Source: JANXMY01 sp965246745 (lineage in GTDB: Bacteria; Armatimonadota; Armatimonadia; Armatimonadales; Capsulimonadaceae). Taken from it: 64,000 bases of DNA. The notes below the pieces were generated by a model. It saw only the letters and a program-made list of their open reading frames with translations, was not told the origin of the DNA and made no database searches. Both the position numbers and the translations under genes were made by a program. Positions 41,667 through 50,139 of the stretch are shown here, one piece after another (the stretch's first letter is position 1; the number at the start of each line of letters is the position of its first letter). The DNA is taken from contig OZ251980.1 of the NCBI GenBank assembly GCA_965246745.1, positions 2,294,001 through 2,358,000 of the forward strand, read 5' to 3'.

Positions 41667-42263
41667 TTATCTCTGCGGCTTCAAGTGCTTTGTGCTGCCG
41701 CGCTCGGTGAGCGGAATGGCGGCCAGCCAGTCGGGAACGGCGTCGGGAGCGAATTTTTCGACATCGAGGCGCAGCAGGGCTTCCAGCGGGACGCCGAAGT
41801 CTACGGTGCCGCCGGAGCGGTCGGCGAGAACGCCGATGCCGACGAGATTGCCCGTGTAGGCTTCAATGGCCTGCATGGTGTCCCGGATGGAGCCGCCGGT
41901 GGTCAGAATATCGTCCACCAAAAGCACGTTCTCGTTTTCCTTGATCTCAAAGCCCCGGCGCAAAACACGGCCGGTGCCGTCGTCGCCGCGCTCGGCGAAG
42001 ATGCCGCGCACGCCGAGATGCTTGGCGACCTCGTAGGCCAGCAGAACGCCGCCGGTGGTGGGGCCGACGACGACATTCACTTCGGCGTTCGCAAAGCGGG
42101 CGGCGATTTCGGCGCAGAGTTTTTCGACCATCGGCGGGAATTGGAGCACTTGAAACTTTTCCAAATAGAGGGCGCTGTGGTAGCCCGAGGCCAGCAGAAA
42201 GTGGCCTTCCAGGAGTGCGCCGGAGTCTTTGAATATTTGCAGGGTGTCTTCGTTTGTAAGCAT
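41667..42263 (-). CDS. pyrE: Orotate phosphoribosyltransferase
   Basis: PyrE converts orotate and PRPP to OMP in pyrimidine synthesis. The 198-residue length is normal. It has HFLLASGYHSALYLEKFQVL at the substrate side, the VVVGPTTGGVLLAYEVAKHL segment, ERGDDGTGRVLRRGF on the flexible loop and the PRPP loop ENVLLVDDILTTGGS. It is a single gene with a large repeat upstream. Confidence 0.95.
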   Translation of the reverse strand: MLTNEDTLQIFKDSGALLEGHFLLASGYHSALYLEKFQVLQFPPMVEKLCAEIAARFANAEVNVVVGPTTGGVLLAYEVAKHLGVRGIFAERGDDGTGRVLRRGFEIKENENVLLVDDILTTGGSIRDTMQAIEAYTGNLVGIGVLADRSGGTVDFGVPLEALLRLDVEKFAPDAVPDWLAAIPLTERGSTKHLKPQR

Positions 42264-42369
42264 GGCGGAAGGTTCGGCGCGGCGGCGGGCAAATCCTGCG
42301 CGGGCGGGAGAGATAGAAGCGACAAGAGGGGAATTGAGGAGAGCGTGTTTGCTGCGCGGGAGTTTATGT

Positions 42370-42645
42370 TTACAAGGGCGTGATTGTTACACCGGGGTTG
42401 ATTGTTACACCGGGATTGATTGTTACGAGGGCGTGTTGATTGTTACGAGGGCGTGAACGCCCTCGCTGGGGAGCGAAGCGCTAAGGTCCCGCCTGCGCGG
42501 GACAAGAGTAGGACAAGATTAGGACCTATTTACATCTTCCGCCACGCAGGTGGCGGCTTGGCGTCCGCGCCCCCCAGCGAGGGCGTTCACGCCCTCGTAA
42601 CAATCAACACGCCCTCGTCAACACAATCACGCCCCCGTTTCTTGA
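42370..42645. repeat. GAGGGCGT-family nested palindrome, copy 3
   Basis: The core 42444-42598 has arms ACGAGGGCGTGAACGCCCTC and GAGGGCGTTCACGCCCTCGT, with internal hairpins GTCCCGCCTGCGCGGGAC and CCGCCACGCAGGTGGCGG. To the left, two or more GTTGATTGTTAC-linked iterations precede it; to the right the mirror GTAACAATCAACACGCCCTC is clear. The interior is in the opposite orientation to copy 2. It lies between pyrE and the mla operon. Confidence 0.93.
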
Positions 42646-42676
42646 CGCCGGATTATGCCCGTGCCGCTGCCCCGCC

Positions 42677-42706
42677 TTGACTTCGCCGCGCGTTTGCCAG
42701 TATACT
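42677..42706 (+). promoter_or_regulatory. Promoter of the mla operon
   Basis: TTGACT (42677-42682) and TATACT (42701-42706) are separated by 18 bases, directly after the repeat. Transcription from near 42713 leaves a leader of about 70 bases before the mlaE ATG. Confidence 0.75.
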
Positions 42707-42781
42707 GTAGCGGATTTCACGGCGGGGCGGCGGCGAATTTCGGAGCGCACGGAGTTTTTTCGGGACTTCTTCGGGACATCT

Positions 42782-43618
42782 ATGGCGGACCAAACCACAG
42801 TTATTCCGGCGGCGAATACGCCGGCCGCGCCGCGCGGGCCAAGTCTGCTGACCCAGACCCTCAGCCCGTTTATCGTTGTGCTCAATTACCTCGGCGAGAT
42901 TTTGCTGCTGCTGGGGCAGACCATCAAAGCGGTGCGGGGCGGAGTAGACACCAAAGACCTGGTTGAGCAGATGGCGTCGCTCGGGGTCAACTCGGTTGCG
43001 ATTGCGCTGCTGACGACCACCACATCCGGCGCGGTGCTGGCGCTGTACTTTGCGCCGTTTCTGAAACAGTACGGCGCGGAAAGCTTTACCGGCGCGGTGG
43101 TCGCGCTGGCGATTGCGCGGGAGCTGGGGCCGGTGCTGACCGGCGTGGTGGTCGCCGCGCGGGCCGGGTCGGCGATTGCGGCGGAGATCGGGACGATGAA
43201 AGTCTCGGAGCAGATTGACGCCCTCCGCGCCCTGGCGGTCAGCCCGATCCAATACCTGGTCGTGCCGCGCGTGCTGGCGGCGGTGTTGATGGTGCCGCTG
43301 GTCTGCGCCCTAGCCGATGCCGGCGGAATTCTCGGCGGAACGCTGCTGTCGCAGTCGGAAGGGGTGCTGCCGGTTATCTACTGGAACTCGATGAAGCAGT
43401 TTTTGAGCGTGTCGGACTTCACCAAAGGCATTTTCAAGACGCTGGTGTTCGGCTTGATTATCGCCCTGGTCGGCTGCCATCAAGGGCTGGCGACACGCGG
43501 CGGGGCGACCGAAGTGGGGCACGCGACCACCAACGCCGTGGTGCTGTCTATTATCTTGATTTACCTGGCGAACTTCGTGATGACGTATTTTATGTTCAGC
43601 GGGGTGACGACGTTTTGA
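42782..43618 (+). CDS. mlaE: MlaE-type lipid-transport permease
   Basis: A 278-residue inner-membrane permease of the Mla/MCE family that moves phospholipids between inner and outer membranes. It has five to six helices and the family motifs ALAIARELGPVLTGVVVAARAGSAIAAEIGTMKVSEQ, quoted here only in part as RELGPVLTGVVVAARAGSA and EIGTMKVSEQIDALRALA. ATG 42782 is chosen since the in-frame upstream codons are poor. The stop overlaps the mlaF start. Confidence 0.93.
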   Translation: MADQTTVIPAANTPAAPRGPSLLTQTLSPFIVVLNYLGEILLLLGQTIKAVRGGVDTKDLVEQMASLGVNSVAIALLTTTTSGAVLALYFAPFLKQYGAESFTGAVVALAIARELGPVLTGVVVAARAGSAIAAEIGTMKVSEQIDALRALAVSPIQYLVVPRVLAAVLMVPLVCALADAGGILGGTLLSQSEGVLPVIYWNSMKQFLSVSDFTKGIFKTLVFGLIIALVGCHQGLATRGGATEVGHATTNAVVLSIILIYLANFVMTYFMFSGVTTF

Positions 43619-44430
43619 TGCACGCTGAAAAGGACCGGGATTTAGGGGCCGAAGCGGGCGACACGCGGGACCCGGCCTGGATTGAAGTGCGCGACCTGCG
43701 GTTTGAGGTCGGCGCGAAGCAAATTCTTAAAGGGGCCAACCTCGGGGTGGCCCCCGGCGAGATTTTGTCGGTCATGGGCATGTCCGGGTCGGGCAAGACA
43801 ACCCTGCTGCACTGCATCGGCGGGCTGACCGAGGCGACCAGCGGGCAGATACGCATCGGCGACGCCGAGATTGTCGGCATGACCGAGACCGCGCTGAACC
43901 GGGTGCGCGAGCGGATGGGCATGGTGTTTCAGTACGCCGCGCTGTTTGATTCTTTGACGGTCTTTGAGAATGTCGCGTTCGGCCTGCGCCGCCGCCGCAA
44001 GCTGCCCGGCGAGGACATCAAGCGGATTGTCGCGGAAAAGCTGGCGCTGGTCGGCCTGCCCGGCACCGAAAATATGTTTCCGTCGGAGCTGTCCGGCGGC
44101 ATGGCGAAGCGGGTGGGGCTGGCGCGGGCGATTGCCATGTCGCCGGAGATTTTGCTGTACGACGAGCCGACTTCGGGCCTGGACCCGGTGGTGGCATCGG
44201 TGATTGACGAGCTGATTATGCAGATGCGCGACAAGCTCGGAGTGACCAGCATTGTGGTGTCGCACAACATCACCAGTATTTTTCGGATCAGCGACAAAAT
44301 CGCCATGATCCACCAGGGCGAAGTGCTGGCGACCGGGACCCCCGAGCAGATCAAGAACTGCGACAACCCGGTGGTTCGGCAGTTCATTGAAGGCCGGTCG
44401 CAGGGACCGATCACGGTGACGCGGAGTTAG
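43618..44430 (+). CDS. mlaF: MlaF-type ABC ATPase
   Basis: A 270-residue ATPase energising MlaE. Walker A MGMSGSGKTTLLHCIGG, Q-loop GMVFQYAALFDSL, signature LSGGMAKRVGLARAI, Walker B ILLYDEPTSGLDPV and switch SIVVSHNI are all present; LSGGM with a Met is characteristic of the MlaF branch. ATG 43618 shares one base with the mlaE stop. The C-terminus ends shortly after FIEGRSQGP, as usual. Confidence 0.93.
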   Translation: MHAEKDRDLGAEAGDTRDPAWIEVRDLRFEVGAKQILKGANLGVAPGEILSVMGMSGSGKTTLLHCIGGLTEATSGQIRIGDAEIVGMTETALNRVRERMGMVFQYAALFDSLTVFENVAFGLRRRRKLPGEDIKRIVAEKLALVGLPGTENMFPSELSGGMAKRVGLARAIAMSPEILLYDEPTSGLDPVVASVIDELIMQMRDKLGVTSIVVSHNITSIFRISDKIAMIHQGEVLATGTPEQIKNCDNPVVRQFIEGRSQGPITVTRS

Positions 44431-44447
44431 GAGCCGGTTGAGCGCTT

Positions 44448-46022
44448 ATGACGACATTAGGCAATGCAGGACGAGTGGGCCTGCTGTTCGTGGCGGCGAT
44501 CCTTCTGGCCGGCGGCTTGTGGTATTTCCTGAAAGGAAATCTCCTCAGCAGCAACACCTACTCGTTTGATGTGCTGTTCCCGGACGCCAGCGGGGTCACG
44601 GCGGAAACGCCGGTGACTTTGGCGGGAGTGCAGATCGGCAAAGTCGCCAGCGTCACGCTGACCCCGACCCAGCAGGCGGATTTGAAGCTGGAAATCAAAG
44701 ACAAGATCAACGGACGCGAAATCCGCATTCCGCGCAGCTCGCAGTTTTTGATCGCCACGCCGATTCTCGGCACCAGCGGCACGATCATGGTGATCCCGCC
44801 GACCAGCGCCGTGCTGCGCTCCGGCCCGGCGATCCGCGACGGCGAAGCGGACCTGAAAGGCTCCAAAGCCGGCGATCTCACGGCGTCGCTGTCCAAAGCG
44901 ACGGCGCTTTTGGACCAGGTGACGGTGACGACCAAAAAAGTCAATGCCCTGCTGGATTCGGCCAACTCGCTGGCGAACGACCCGAAAATCCGAAACTCGT
45001 TGCAGCAGACTTTAAACAATGTCAATCTCGCGTCGCGCAACGGCATGATTCTCAGCAGCCGCCTGGACGGCCTTTTGACCGAAGACAATGCCCAGGTGCT
45101 GGCGCTTTTGGAGCAGACCAAAGCCGGCGAGAAAATCTCGCTGGACAACATCGCCGGGACGACCGCCAATGTCCGCGCGATTACTTTCGAAAACAAAGCC
45201 CAGATCGCATCGCTGCTGCGGAACCTCAACGACACGACTTCGGCGGTGGCAGGTATTACGGGCCAGGTCAACGGCTCGCTGAAAACCGGCGGCATCACCC
45301 AGAATTTGCAGGGCACGGTCGCCAATCTCAAGTCTACGACCGACAAGCTGAACACGATTGCCGGCAATTTCCAGCAGCTCAGCGCGGTCGCGACCGACCC
45401 GAAAGTGCAGAGCAACCTGAAAGACACGGTGCAGAACATCCGGGACAGCACCGAGCAGGCGACTTTTCTGCTGGAGCGCCTCAACAAAATCGCCGGCGGC
45501 AAGCGCAAAGGCGCAACCGTGGTAGCCGCGCCGGGCGTCGGCGCGGTGATCCTGCCCGGCACGCCGGACGGCGCAGCCCCGGCCCCCGCGCCGCCGCGCG
45601 GCGCTCCGTCGTATCTGCCGCGCGTGCAGGCGCTGTACAGCTCGCGGGACAAGCATTTTCGGACCGACATTGACGCGCTCGTGCCGCTCAGCGTCGCGCC
45701 GGTCACCTTTGCGCGGGCCGGCATCTATGGGTTCGGCGACTCAAACAAGCTGATTTTAGAAGGCGGGCAGACTTTAGATAAAAAGGGCCTGGTGTCGGGC
45801 CGCGCCGGGATTTACGCGTCCAAGCTCGCCCTCGGCGCGGATGTGGGGCTGGGCCGCCGCGAAACACTGTCTTTGGATTTGTACGACCCGAACAATTTCC
45901 GGGTGGACGCCAAAGGGACGCTGATGCTGGCCCCGGAGCTTGGCTTGGTGCTCGGCGGCGAAAATCTCAACCGCCGCCGCCGCAGTGCGCTGATTGGGCT
46001 GGAATACCGGCAGTCGCGATGA
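44448..46022 (+). CDS. mlaD: MlaD/MCE-domain lipid-transport protein, long form
   Basis: A 524-residue protein: one N-terminal membrane helix (about 8-27), an MCE domain with DASGVTAETPVTLAGVQIGKV (about 45-110), then about 200 residues of helical, coiled-coil-like repeats (NLKSTTDKLNTIAGNFQQL) and a C-terminal beta-rich part resembling an outer-membrane strand repeat (GLVSGRAGIYASKLALGADV). The extension beyond the ~180 residues of E. coli MlaD suggests it spans the periplasm. Third gene of the mla operon. Confidence 0.9.
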   Translation: MTTLGNAGRVGLLFVAAILLAGGLWYFLKGNLLSSNTYSFDVLFPDASGVTAETPVTLAGVQIGKVASVTLTPTQQADLKLEIKDKINGREIRIPRSSQFLIATPILGTSGTIMVIPPTSAVLRSGPAIRDGEADLKGSKAGDLTASLSKATALLDQVTVTTKKVNALLDSANSLANDPKIRNSLQQTLNNVNLASRNGMILSSRLDGLLTEDNAQVLALLEQTKAGEKISLDNIAGTTANVRAITFENKAQIASLLRNLNDTTSAVAGITGQVNGSLKTGGITQNLQGTVANLKSTTDKLNTIAGNFQQLSAVATDPKVQSNLKDTVQNIRDSTEQATFLLERLNKIAGGKRKGATVVAAPGVGAVILPGTPDGAAPAPAPPRGAPSYLPRVQALYSSRDKHFRTDIDALVPLSVAPVTFARAGIYGFGDSNKLILEGGQTLDKKGLVSGRAGIYASKLALGADVGLGRRETLSLDLYDPNNFRVDAKGTLMLAPELGLVLGGENLNRRRRSALIGLEYRQSR

Positions 46023-46023
46023 G

Positions 46024-46157
46024 ACCTACCCCGCTCGCTTAAGCTCGCACCCCTCCCGAAACGGGAAGGGTAGGAGCAAAAAAAGCAAAGGCTGCATTCG
46101 CAATCTTTGACCCTTCCCGTTTCGGGAGGGGTGCGAGCCTAAGCGAGCGGGGTAGGT
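46024..46157. repeat. Long inverted repeat (48-bp arms) between mlaD and rplI
   Basis: 46024-46071 and 46110-46157 are inverted copies with a single mismatch and a 38-base loop. Each arm contains its own smaller palindrome (CCTCCCGAAACGGGAAGG). It would form a very stable hairpin in RNA from either strand and end mla transcription before rplI; it may equally be a miniature mobile element. Confidence 0.93.
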
Positions 46158-46192
46158 ACACTTTTTACACACACCGAAAGGAAAACACGACC

Positions 46193-46657
46193 ATGAAAGA
46201 AAAACGCAGTATGAAAGTCATACTTTTGCAGGACATCGAGCACAAAGGCAAGCAGGGCGATGTTGTCGCCGTTGCCGACGGCTACGCCCGCAACTACCTG
46301 TACCCCCGCAAGCTCGCCATTCAAGCCGCCGGCGGGGCGCTGAAGAATTTGCAGGCCAAGCACGCCCACGAAGAGCGCAAAACCGAAAAGCTGCGGGCCG
46401 ATGCCGACCACACCGCCGAGCTTTTGACCGACAAAACCATCACGCTGACAGTGAAAGCCGGCGAAAACAGCCGCCTGTACGGCCGGGTCACCGCCGCCGA
46501 CATCGCCGAGGCCGTCGAAAAAGACCTGAGCATCAAGCTCGACAAGCGCAAAGTCGGCCTGCTCGACCCCATCAAAGCAGTCGGGGAGTACGACATCCCC
46601 ATCAAGCTGCACCGCGAAGTGACTGTTCCTCTTAAAGTCGCGGTTGTCGCCGAGTAA
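46193..46657 (+). CDS. rplI: 50S ribosomal protein L9
   Basis: A 154-residue L9, which binds 23S rRNA through its N-terminal domain and projects its C-terminal domain from the ribosome. It has MKVILLQDIEHKGKQGDVV, YARNYLYPRKLA, and the C-terminal LYGRVTAADIAEAV and GEYDIPIKLH. AAAGGAAA stands nine bases before ATG 46193; ATG 46211 is the more usual family start. It is followed by dnaB, the classical pairing. Confidence 0.95.
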   Translation: MKEKRSMKVILLQDIEHKGKQGDVVAVADGYARNYLYPRKLAIQAAGGALKNLQAKHAHEERKTEKLRADADHTAELLTDKTITLTVKAGENSRLYGRVTAADIAEAVEKDLSIKLDKRKVGLLDPIKAVGEYDIPIKLHREVTVPLKVAVVAE

Positions 46658-46722
46658 TCTCTGCATTCTCACGGGGCGCGTTTTGACCGCGCCCCGCTTC
46701 TCTTTTTCTCCCGACCATTCCC

Positions 46723-49700
46723 ATGCCCAGCGACAACGACAAGCGCGGCCGCCCCTCAAACGGCGGCGGCTATAACGGCGGCTTCGGCGGCAATGCGTTC
46801 GGCGGGAACGGTGCCGGCGGGGGAGGAAACGGCGGGGGGGGCGGTCCGCTCGGGGCCTACGTCCCGCCGCACTCGATTGAAGCGGAGCAAAGCACGCTCG
46901 GCGCGATGCTGATTGAGCGCTCCGCCGTGGAAAAAGTCTTTGAAATCTTAGATAAAGAAGACTTTTACCGCGAAAACCATCAAATACTGTTCGATGTTAT
47001 CACGTTTCTCACGGAGCGCGACGAGCCGATTGACCTGGTGACGGTCCCCAATGAGCTGAAAAATCGGGACCAGCTTGACGCCATCGGCGGCATGGCCTAT
47101 TTGGCGTCGCTGTTCGACACCGTGCCGACGGCGGCGAATGTCGAGTACTACGCCAAGATTGTCGAAGAAAAAGCCACCCTTCGGCGTCTAATCTCCGCGT
47201 CGCTTGAAATCATCGGCTCGGCGCGGGGCGAAGTGGAAGATGTCGGCGAAGTTTTGGACGAAGCCGAGCGCTCCATTTTCAGCGTGTCCCAGCAGCGGGC
47301 GACCGCGTACTTTTCGCCGCTTCGAACGCTTCTTCTGTCGGTCTACGACAAAGCCGAAGAGCTGAGCGAGATGAAGTCTATGATTTCCGGCCTCTCGACC
47401 GGCATCCACGACTTCGACATGATCACGTCGGGTCTACAGTCCACCGACTTGATTATTGTGGCCGCTCGGCCTTCGATGGGGAAGTGTTTAACCGCAGGCA
47501 CGCTGATAGACCATCCGGTGACGGGCGAGCGCGTCACGATTAAAGACTATGTCAATCAGAAAATCCCGACGGTATTCGGCCTCTCTGAGATGAACCGAGT
47601 GCAGCCCAAGCCTATCGGCGCATGGGTAGACAGCGGCGTCAAGCCCTGCTTCCGGGTCCGCACGGGCACCGGGCGCACGGTGGACGTGACTGGGCATCAC
47701 CCATTCTTGACGGTGCATGGCTGGACGCCGCTGCACGAGTTAGCCGTCGGCAGCAAAATCGCCGTGCCGCGCCAAGTGCCGGCGTTTGGATCCGACGAGT
47801 CTTTGCCGCGCGACTTGGTCCGCCTGATGGCGTACTTTATTGCCGAAGGCGGCCTCACGGGCCGCTGCCCTTGCTTTACCAATACCGATCCGGCGATTGT
47901 CGCCGATTTCCAAAGCAGTGTCGCCGGGCAGTATCCCGCCTGCGTTGTCCGGCAAGCCGGGATCACCTACAGCGTCGTCCGCCCGACTCGCTCCGAGTGG
48001 AAATCGTCGCCGAACCCGGTCACAACTTGGCTGCAAAGCCTCGGCCTTTGGGGTAAGCTCAGCGAAAACAAATCGTTCCCGAAATGCGTTTGGCGCTGGA
48101 CCAAGCCGCACCTCGCCGAGTTCCTGCGCGTCTTGATGAGCTGTGACGGCACCATTTACAACATGGCAGGCTATCCGCGTATCGAGTTTGCCGTCGCCTC
48201 GGAACAACTCGCGTCCGATGTTCATCACGCCTTGACCCGCTTTGGGATTGTCGCGAAGTTCTGGCAAAAAACGCCGCGCTGCTGGCGGGTCGAGATCACC
48301 GAGCCGGCGTCGGTGACGGCGTACCAGACGGAAATCGGCTGGATCGGCGAGAAAGCGGCCCGGTTCGGCACCGAGTTCGGGGCGCGGCGCTCGAACAGCG
48401 GCCATCTGCCGCCGGATGCCTGGCGGTATGTCAAAGAAGCGCTGGCCGCACGGTCGCTGTCGTTCGTGGAGGCTGCCCGGCGGAGCGGGGAGACTGAAAG
48501 CCGGGGAAAATATGGCGGCTACAACCCGCACCTGCGGCGCGGCCTGCCGCAGTCCCGGCTGGCCCGCTACGCCGAGACTTTGGACGACGATGTCCTGCGC
48601 CGGCTGTCCAGCCCAGACATTTACTGGGACGAGATCGCCTCGATTGAGCCGGTCGGCGAGCATCAAGTCTACGACCTCAGCGTCCCCGACGGCGCAAACT
48701 TCATCGCCCAAGATGTCTGCGTCCACAACACAAGCCTTTGCCTTTCCATTGCCGAGCATGTGGCGCTGAAGGAGAAAAAGCCAGTCGCGATTTTTTCGCT
48801 GGAAATGTCTAAAGAGCAGCTTGCGCTTCGCATGCTGTGCTCGCAGGCGCAGGTCAACTCGCACAAGCTCCGCACGGGGCACATGAACGAGGACGAATGG
48901 GGCAAGCTGGCGGGGGTCGTGCAGAGCATGTACGAAGCGCCGATCTTCATTGACGACGCCACCGAAACGTCGTCGCTGACCATGCGCTCCAAATGCCGCC
49001 GCCTCATGGCCGAGCACGGGCTGGGCCTGATCATCGTAGACTACCTCCAGCTCATGCGCTCCCATCGCCGGACCGAAAACCGTGTTCAGGAGATCGGCGA
49101 GATCGCCCGTGGCCTCAAATCCCTGGGCCGTGAGCTGAAAGTCCCCGTCATCGCCCTGTCGCAGCTTTCCCGCGCCGTCGAAAGCCGCGAAAACAAGCGC
49201 CCGATGCTTTCCGACCTGCGAGAATGTGTCGTCGGCAGCACCCGCCTTGTGGACGCCGCGACGGGAAAACTCGTGCCGATCCGCGACGTTCAGCCCGGCG
49301 GCAGCATTCTTGCAATGGACAGCCGCCAAAAGATACGCCCGTTCACCGTCGAGCGCGTCTGGTCTACGGGGGTTAAGCCCGTCTTCACGCTCCAAACCCG
49401 CACTGGGCGCAGCGTCACCGCGACCGCGAGCCATCCCCTGCTGACCGCGCAGGGCTGGAAGCGGGTAGGCGAGCTGAAGCCCGGCGACATTATCGCGACC
49501 GCGCTGCCGCGTTATGACTTCGGCGACGGCGAGCTTATTTTAGACGCTGACTTGCTTGCCCTGCCGCCTGAAGTTGCCCGGCTGCTGCCGGAAGAGGCTT
49601 CGACGGAGGCAAGGCCGCGCCGGGACATCTGCGCGAAGTTCGCGGAGAGCCTTAAAGATGATTTGCTCGGCGTTTGGGCGAACAGCGACCTGCTTTGGGA

Positions 49701-50061
49701 AGACATCAAAAGCATCACCCCGGCAGGTGAGGAAGAAGTTTTCGACATTACGGTTCCCGGCTGTGCGAACTTCCTGGCAAACGGCATTGTCGCACATAAC
49801 AGCGGGTCCATCGAGGCGGAGGCGGACATGGTTTGCTTTTTGTACCGGGAAGCGTACTATAAGATGAAGGAAGCCTTCAACACCGCCGAGGAAGAAGGCG
49901 GGGAGCGGCCGCAGCGGGCGGAAATGGAAGAAACCGAGATCATTGTCGGCAAGCATCGGAACGGCCCGACCGGCATGGTGAAAGTCGGCTTCATGGCGGA
50001 ATACGCGAAGTTTGTGGATTTAGACTTGACCCGCACCGAAGATGGCGGGACAGGGTTTTAG
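46723..50061 (+). CDS. dnaB: Replicative DNA helicase DnaB containing two inteins
   Basis: The precursor is 1,112 residues; removing the two inteins leaves a 505-residue DnaB, which unwinds DNA at the replication fork. A glycine/asparagine-rich extension of about 45 residues precedes the N-terminal helical domain (PHSIEAEQSTLGAMLIERSA). The ATPase core has the split Walker A ARPSMGK|TSLCLS, IFSLEMSKEQLALRML, the Walker B region GLIIVDYLQLMRS and SDLRE|SGSIEAEADMV. Intein 1 interrupts the P-loop, so the helicase is inactive until splicing. Confidence 0.95.
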   Translation: MPSDNDKRGRPSNGGGYNGGFGGNAFGGNGAGGGGNGGGGGPLGAYVPPHSIEAEQSTLGAMLIERSAVEKVFEILDKEDFYRENHQILFDVITFLTERDEPIDLVTVPNELKNRDQLDAIGGMAYLASLFDTVPTAANVEYYAKIVEEKATLRRLISASLEIIGSARGEVEDVGEVLDEAERSIFSVSQQRATAYFSPLRTLLLSVYDKAEELSEMKSMISGLSTGIHDFDMITSGLQSTDLIIVAARPSMGKCLTAGTLIDHPVTGERVTIKDYVNQKIPTVFGLSEMNRVQPKPIGAWVDSGVKPCFRVRTGTGRTVDVTGHHPFLTVHGWTPLHELAVGSKIAVPRQVPAFGSDESLPRDLVRLMAYFIAEGGLTGRCPCFTNTDPAIVADFQSSVAGQYPACVVRQAGITYSVVRPTRSEWKSSPNPVTTWLQSLGLWGKLSENKSFPKCVWRWTKPHLAEFLRVLMSCDGTIYNMAGYPRIEFAVASEQLASDVHHALTRFGIVAKFWQKTPRCWRVEITEPASVTAYQTEIGWIGEKAARFGTEFGARRSNSGHLPPDAWRYVKEALAARSLSFVEAARRSGETESRGKYGGYNPHLRRGLPQSRLARYAETLDDDVLRRLSSPDIYWDEIASIEPVGEHQVYDLSVPDGANFIAQDVCVHNTSLCLSIAEHVALKEKKPVAIFSLEMSKEQLALRMLCSQAQVNSHKLRTGHMNEDEWGKLAGVVQSMYEAPIFIDDATETSSLTMRSKCRRLMAEHGLGLIIVDYLQLMRSHRRTENRVQEIGEIARGLKSLGRELKVPVIALSQLSRAVESRENKRPMLSDLRECVVGSTRLVDAATGKLVPIRDVQPGGSILAMDSRQKIRPFTVERVWSTGVKPVFTLQTRTGRSVTATASHPLLTAQGWKRVGELKPGDIIATALPRYDFGDGELILDADLLALPPEVARLLPEEASTEARPRRDICAKFAESLKDDLLGVWANSDLLWEDIKSITPAGEEEVFDITVPGCANFLANGIVAHNSGSIEAEADMVCFLYREAYYKMKEAFNTAEEEGGERPQRAEMEETEIIVGKHRNGPTGMVKVGFMAEYAKFVDLDLTRTEDGGTGF
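47485..48729 (+). mobile_element. DnaB intein 1 (P-loop site), with LAGLIDADG-type endonuclease
   Basis: A 415-residue intein between Lys254 and Thr of the P-loop. It starts Cys255-LTAGTLIDHP (block A), has block B TGHHPFLTVHGW, block C LVRLMAYFIAEGGLTG and block E LAEFLRVLMSCDGTIY of a two-motif LAGLIDADG endonuclease, then block F VGEHQVYDLSVPDGANFIA and block G VCVHN, followed by Thr. All splicing residues are present. The endonuclease motifs keep acidic residues (Glu, Asp) at the expected places, so homing activity is possible. Confidence 0.93.
49225..49800 (+). mobile_element. DnaB intein 2 (SDLRE/SGSIE site), mini-intein
   Basis: A 192-residue intein starting CVVGSTRLVDAATG, with block B TATASHPLLTAQGW, block F GEEEVFDITVPGCANFLA and block G GIVAHN, followed by Ser of the extein. 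No LAGLIDADG motif remains; the region between blocks B and F is a short linker containing LAxxLxDDLLxxxANSDLLWEDI, which matches the corresponding stretch of intein 1 (LSSPDIYWDEIASIEP). It therefore appears to be a relative that lost its endonuclease. Confidence 0.93.
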
Positions 50062-50139
50062 GGCGTTTCGCGTCCGCGCGTGCAGACCTGCCGTTCACGG
50101 CGGGGCTTCTGGAAATTCGTCGGCTAGGGACAAAAATGG

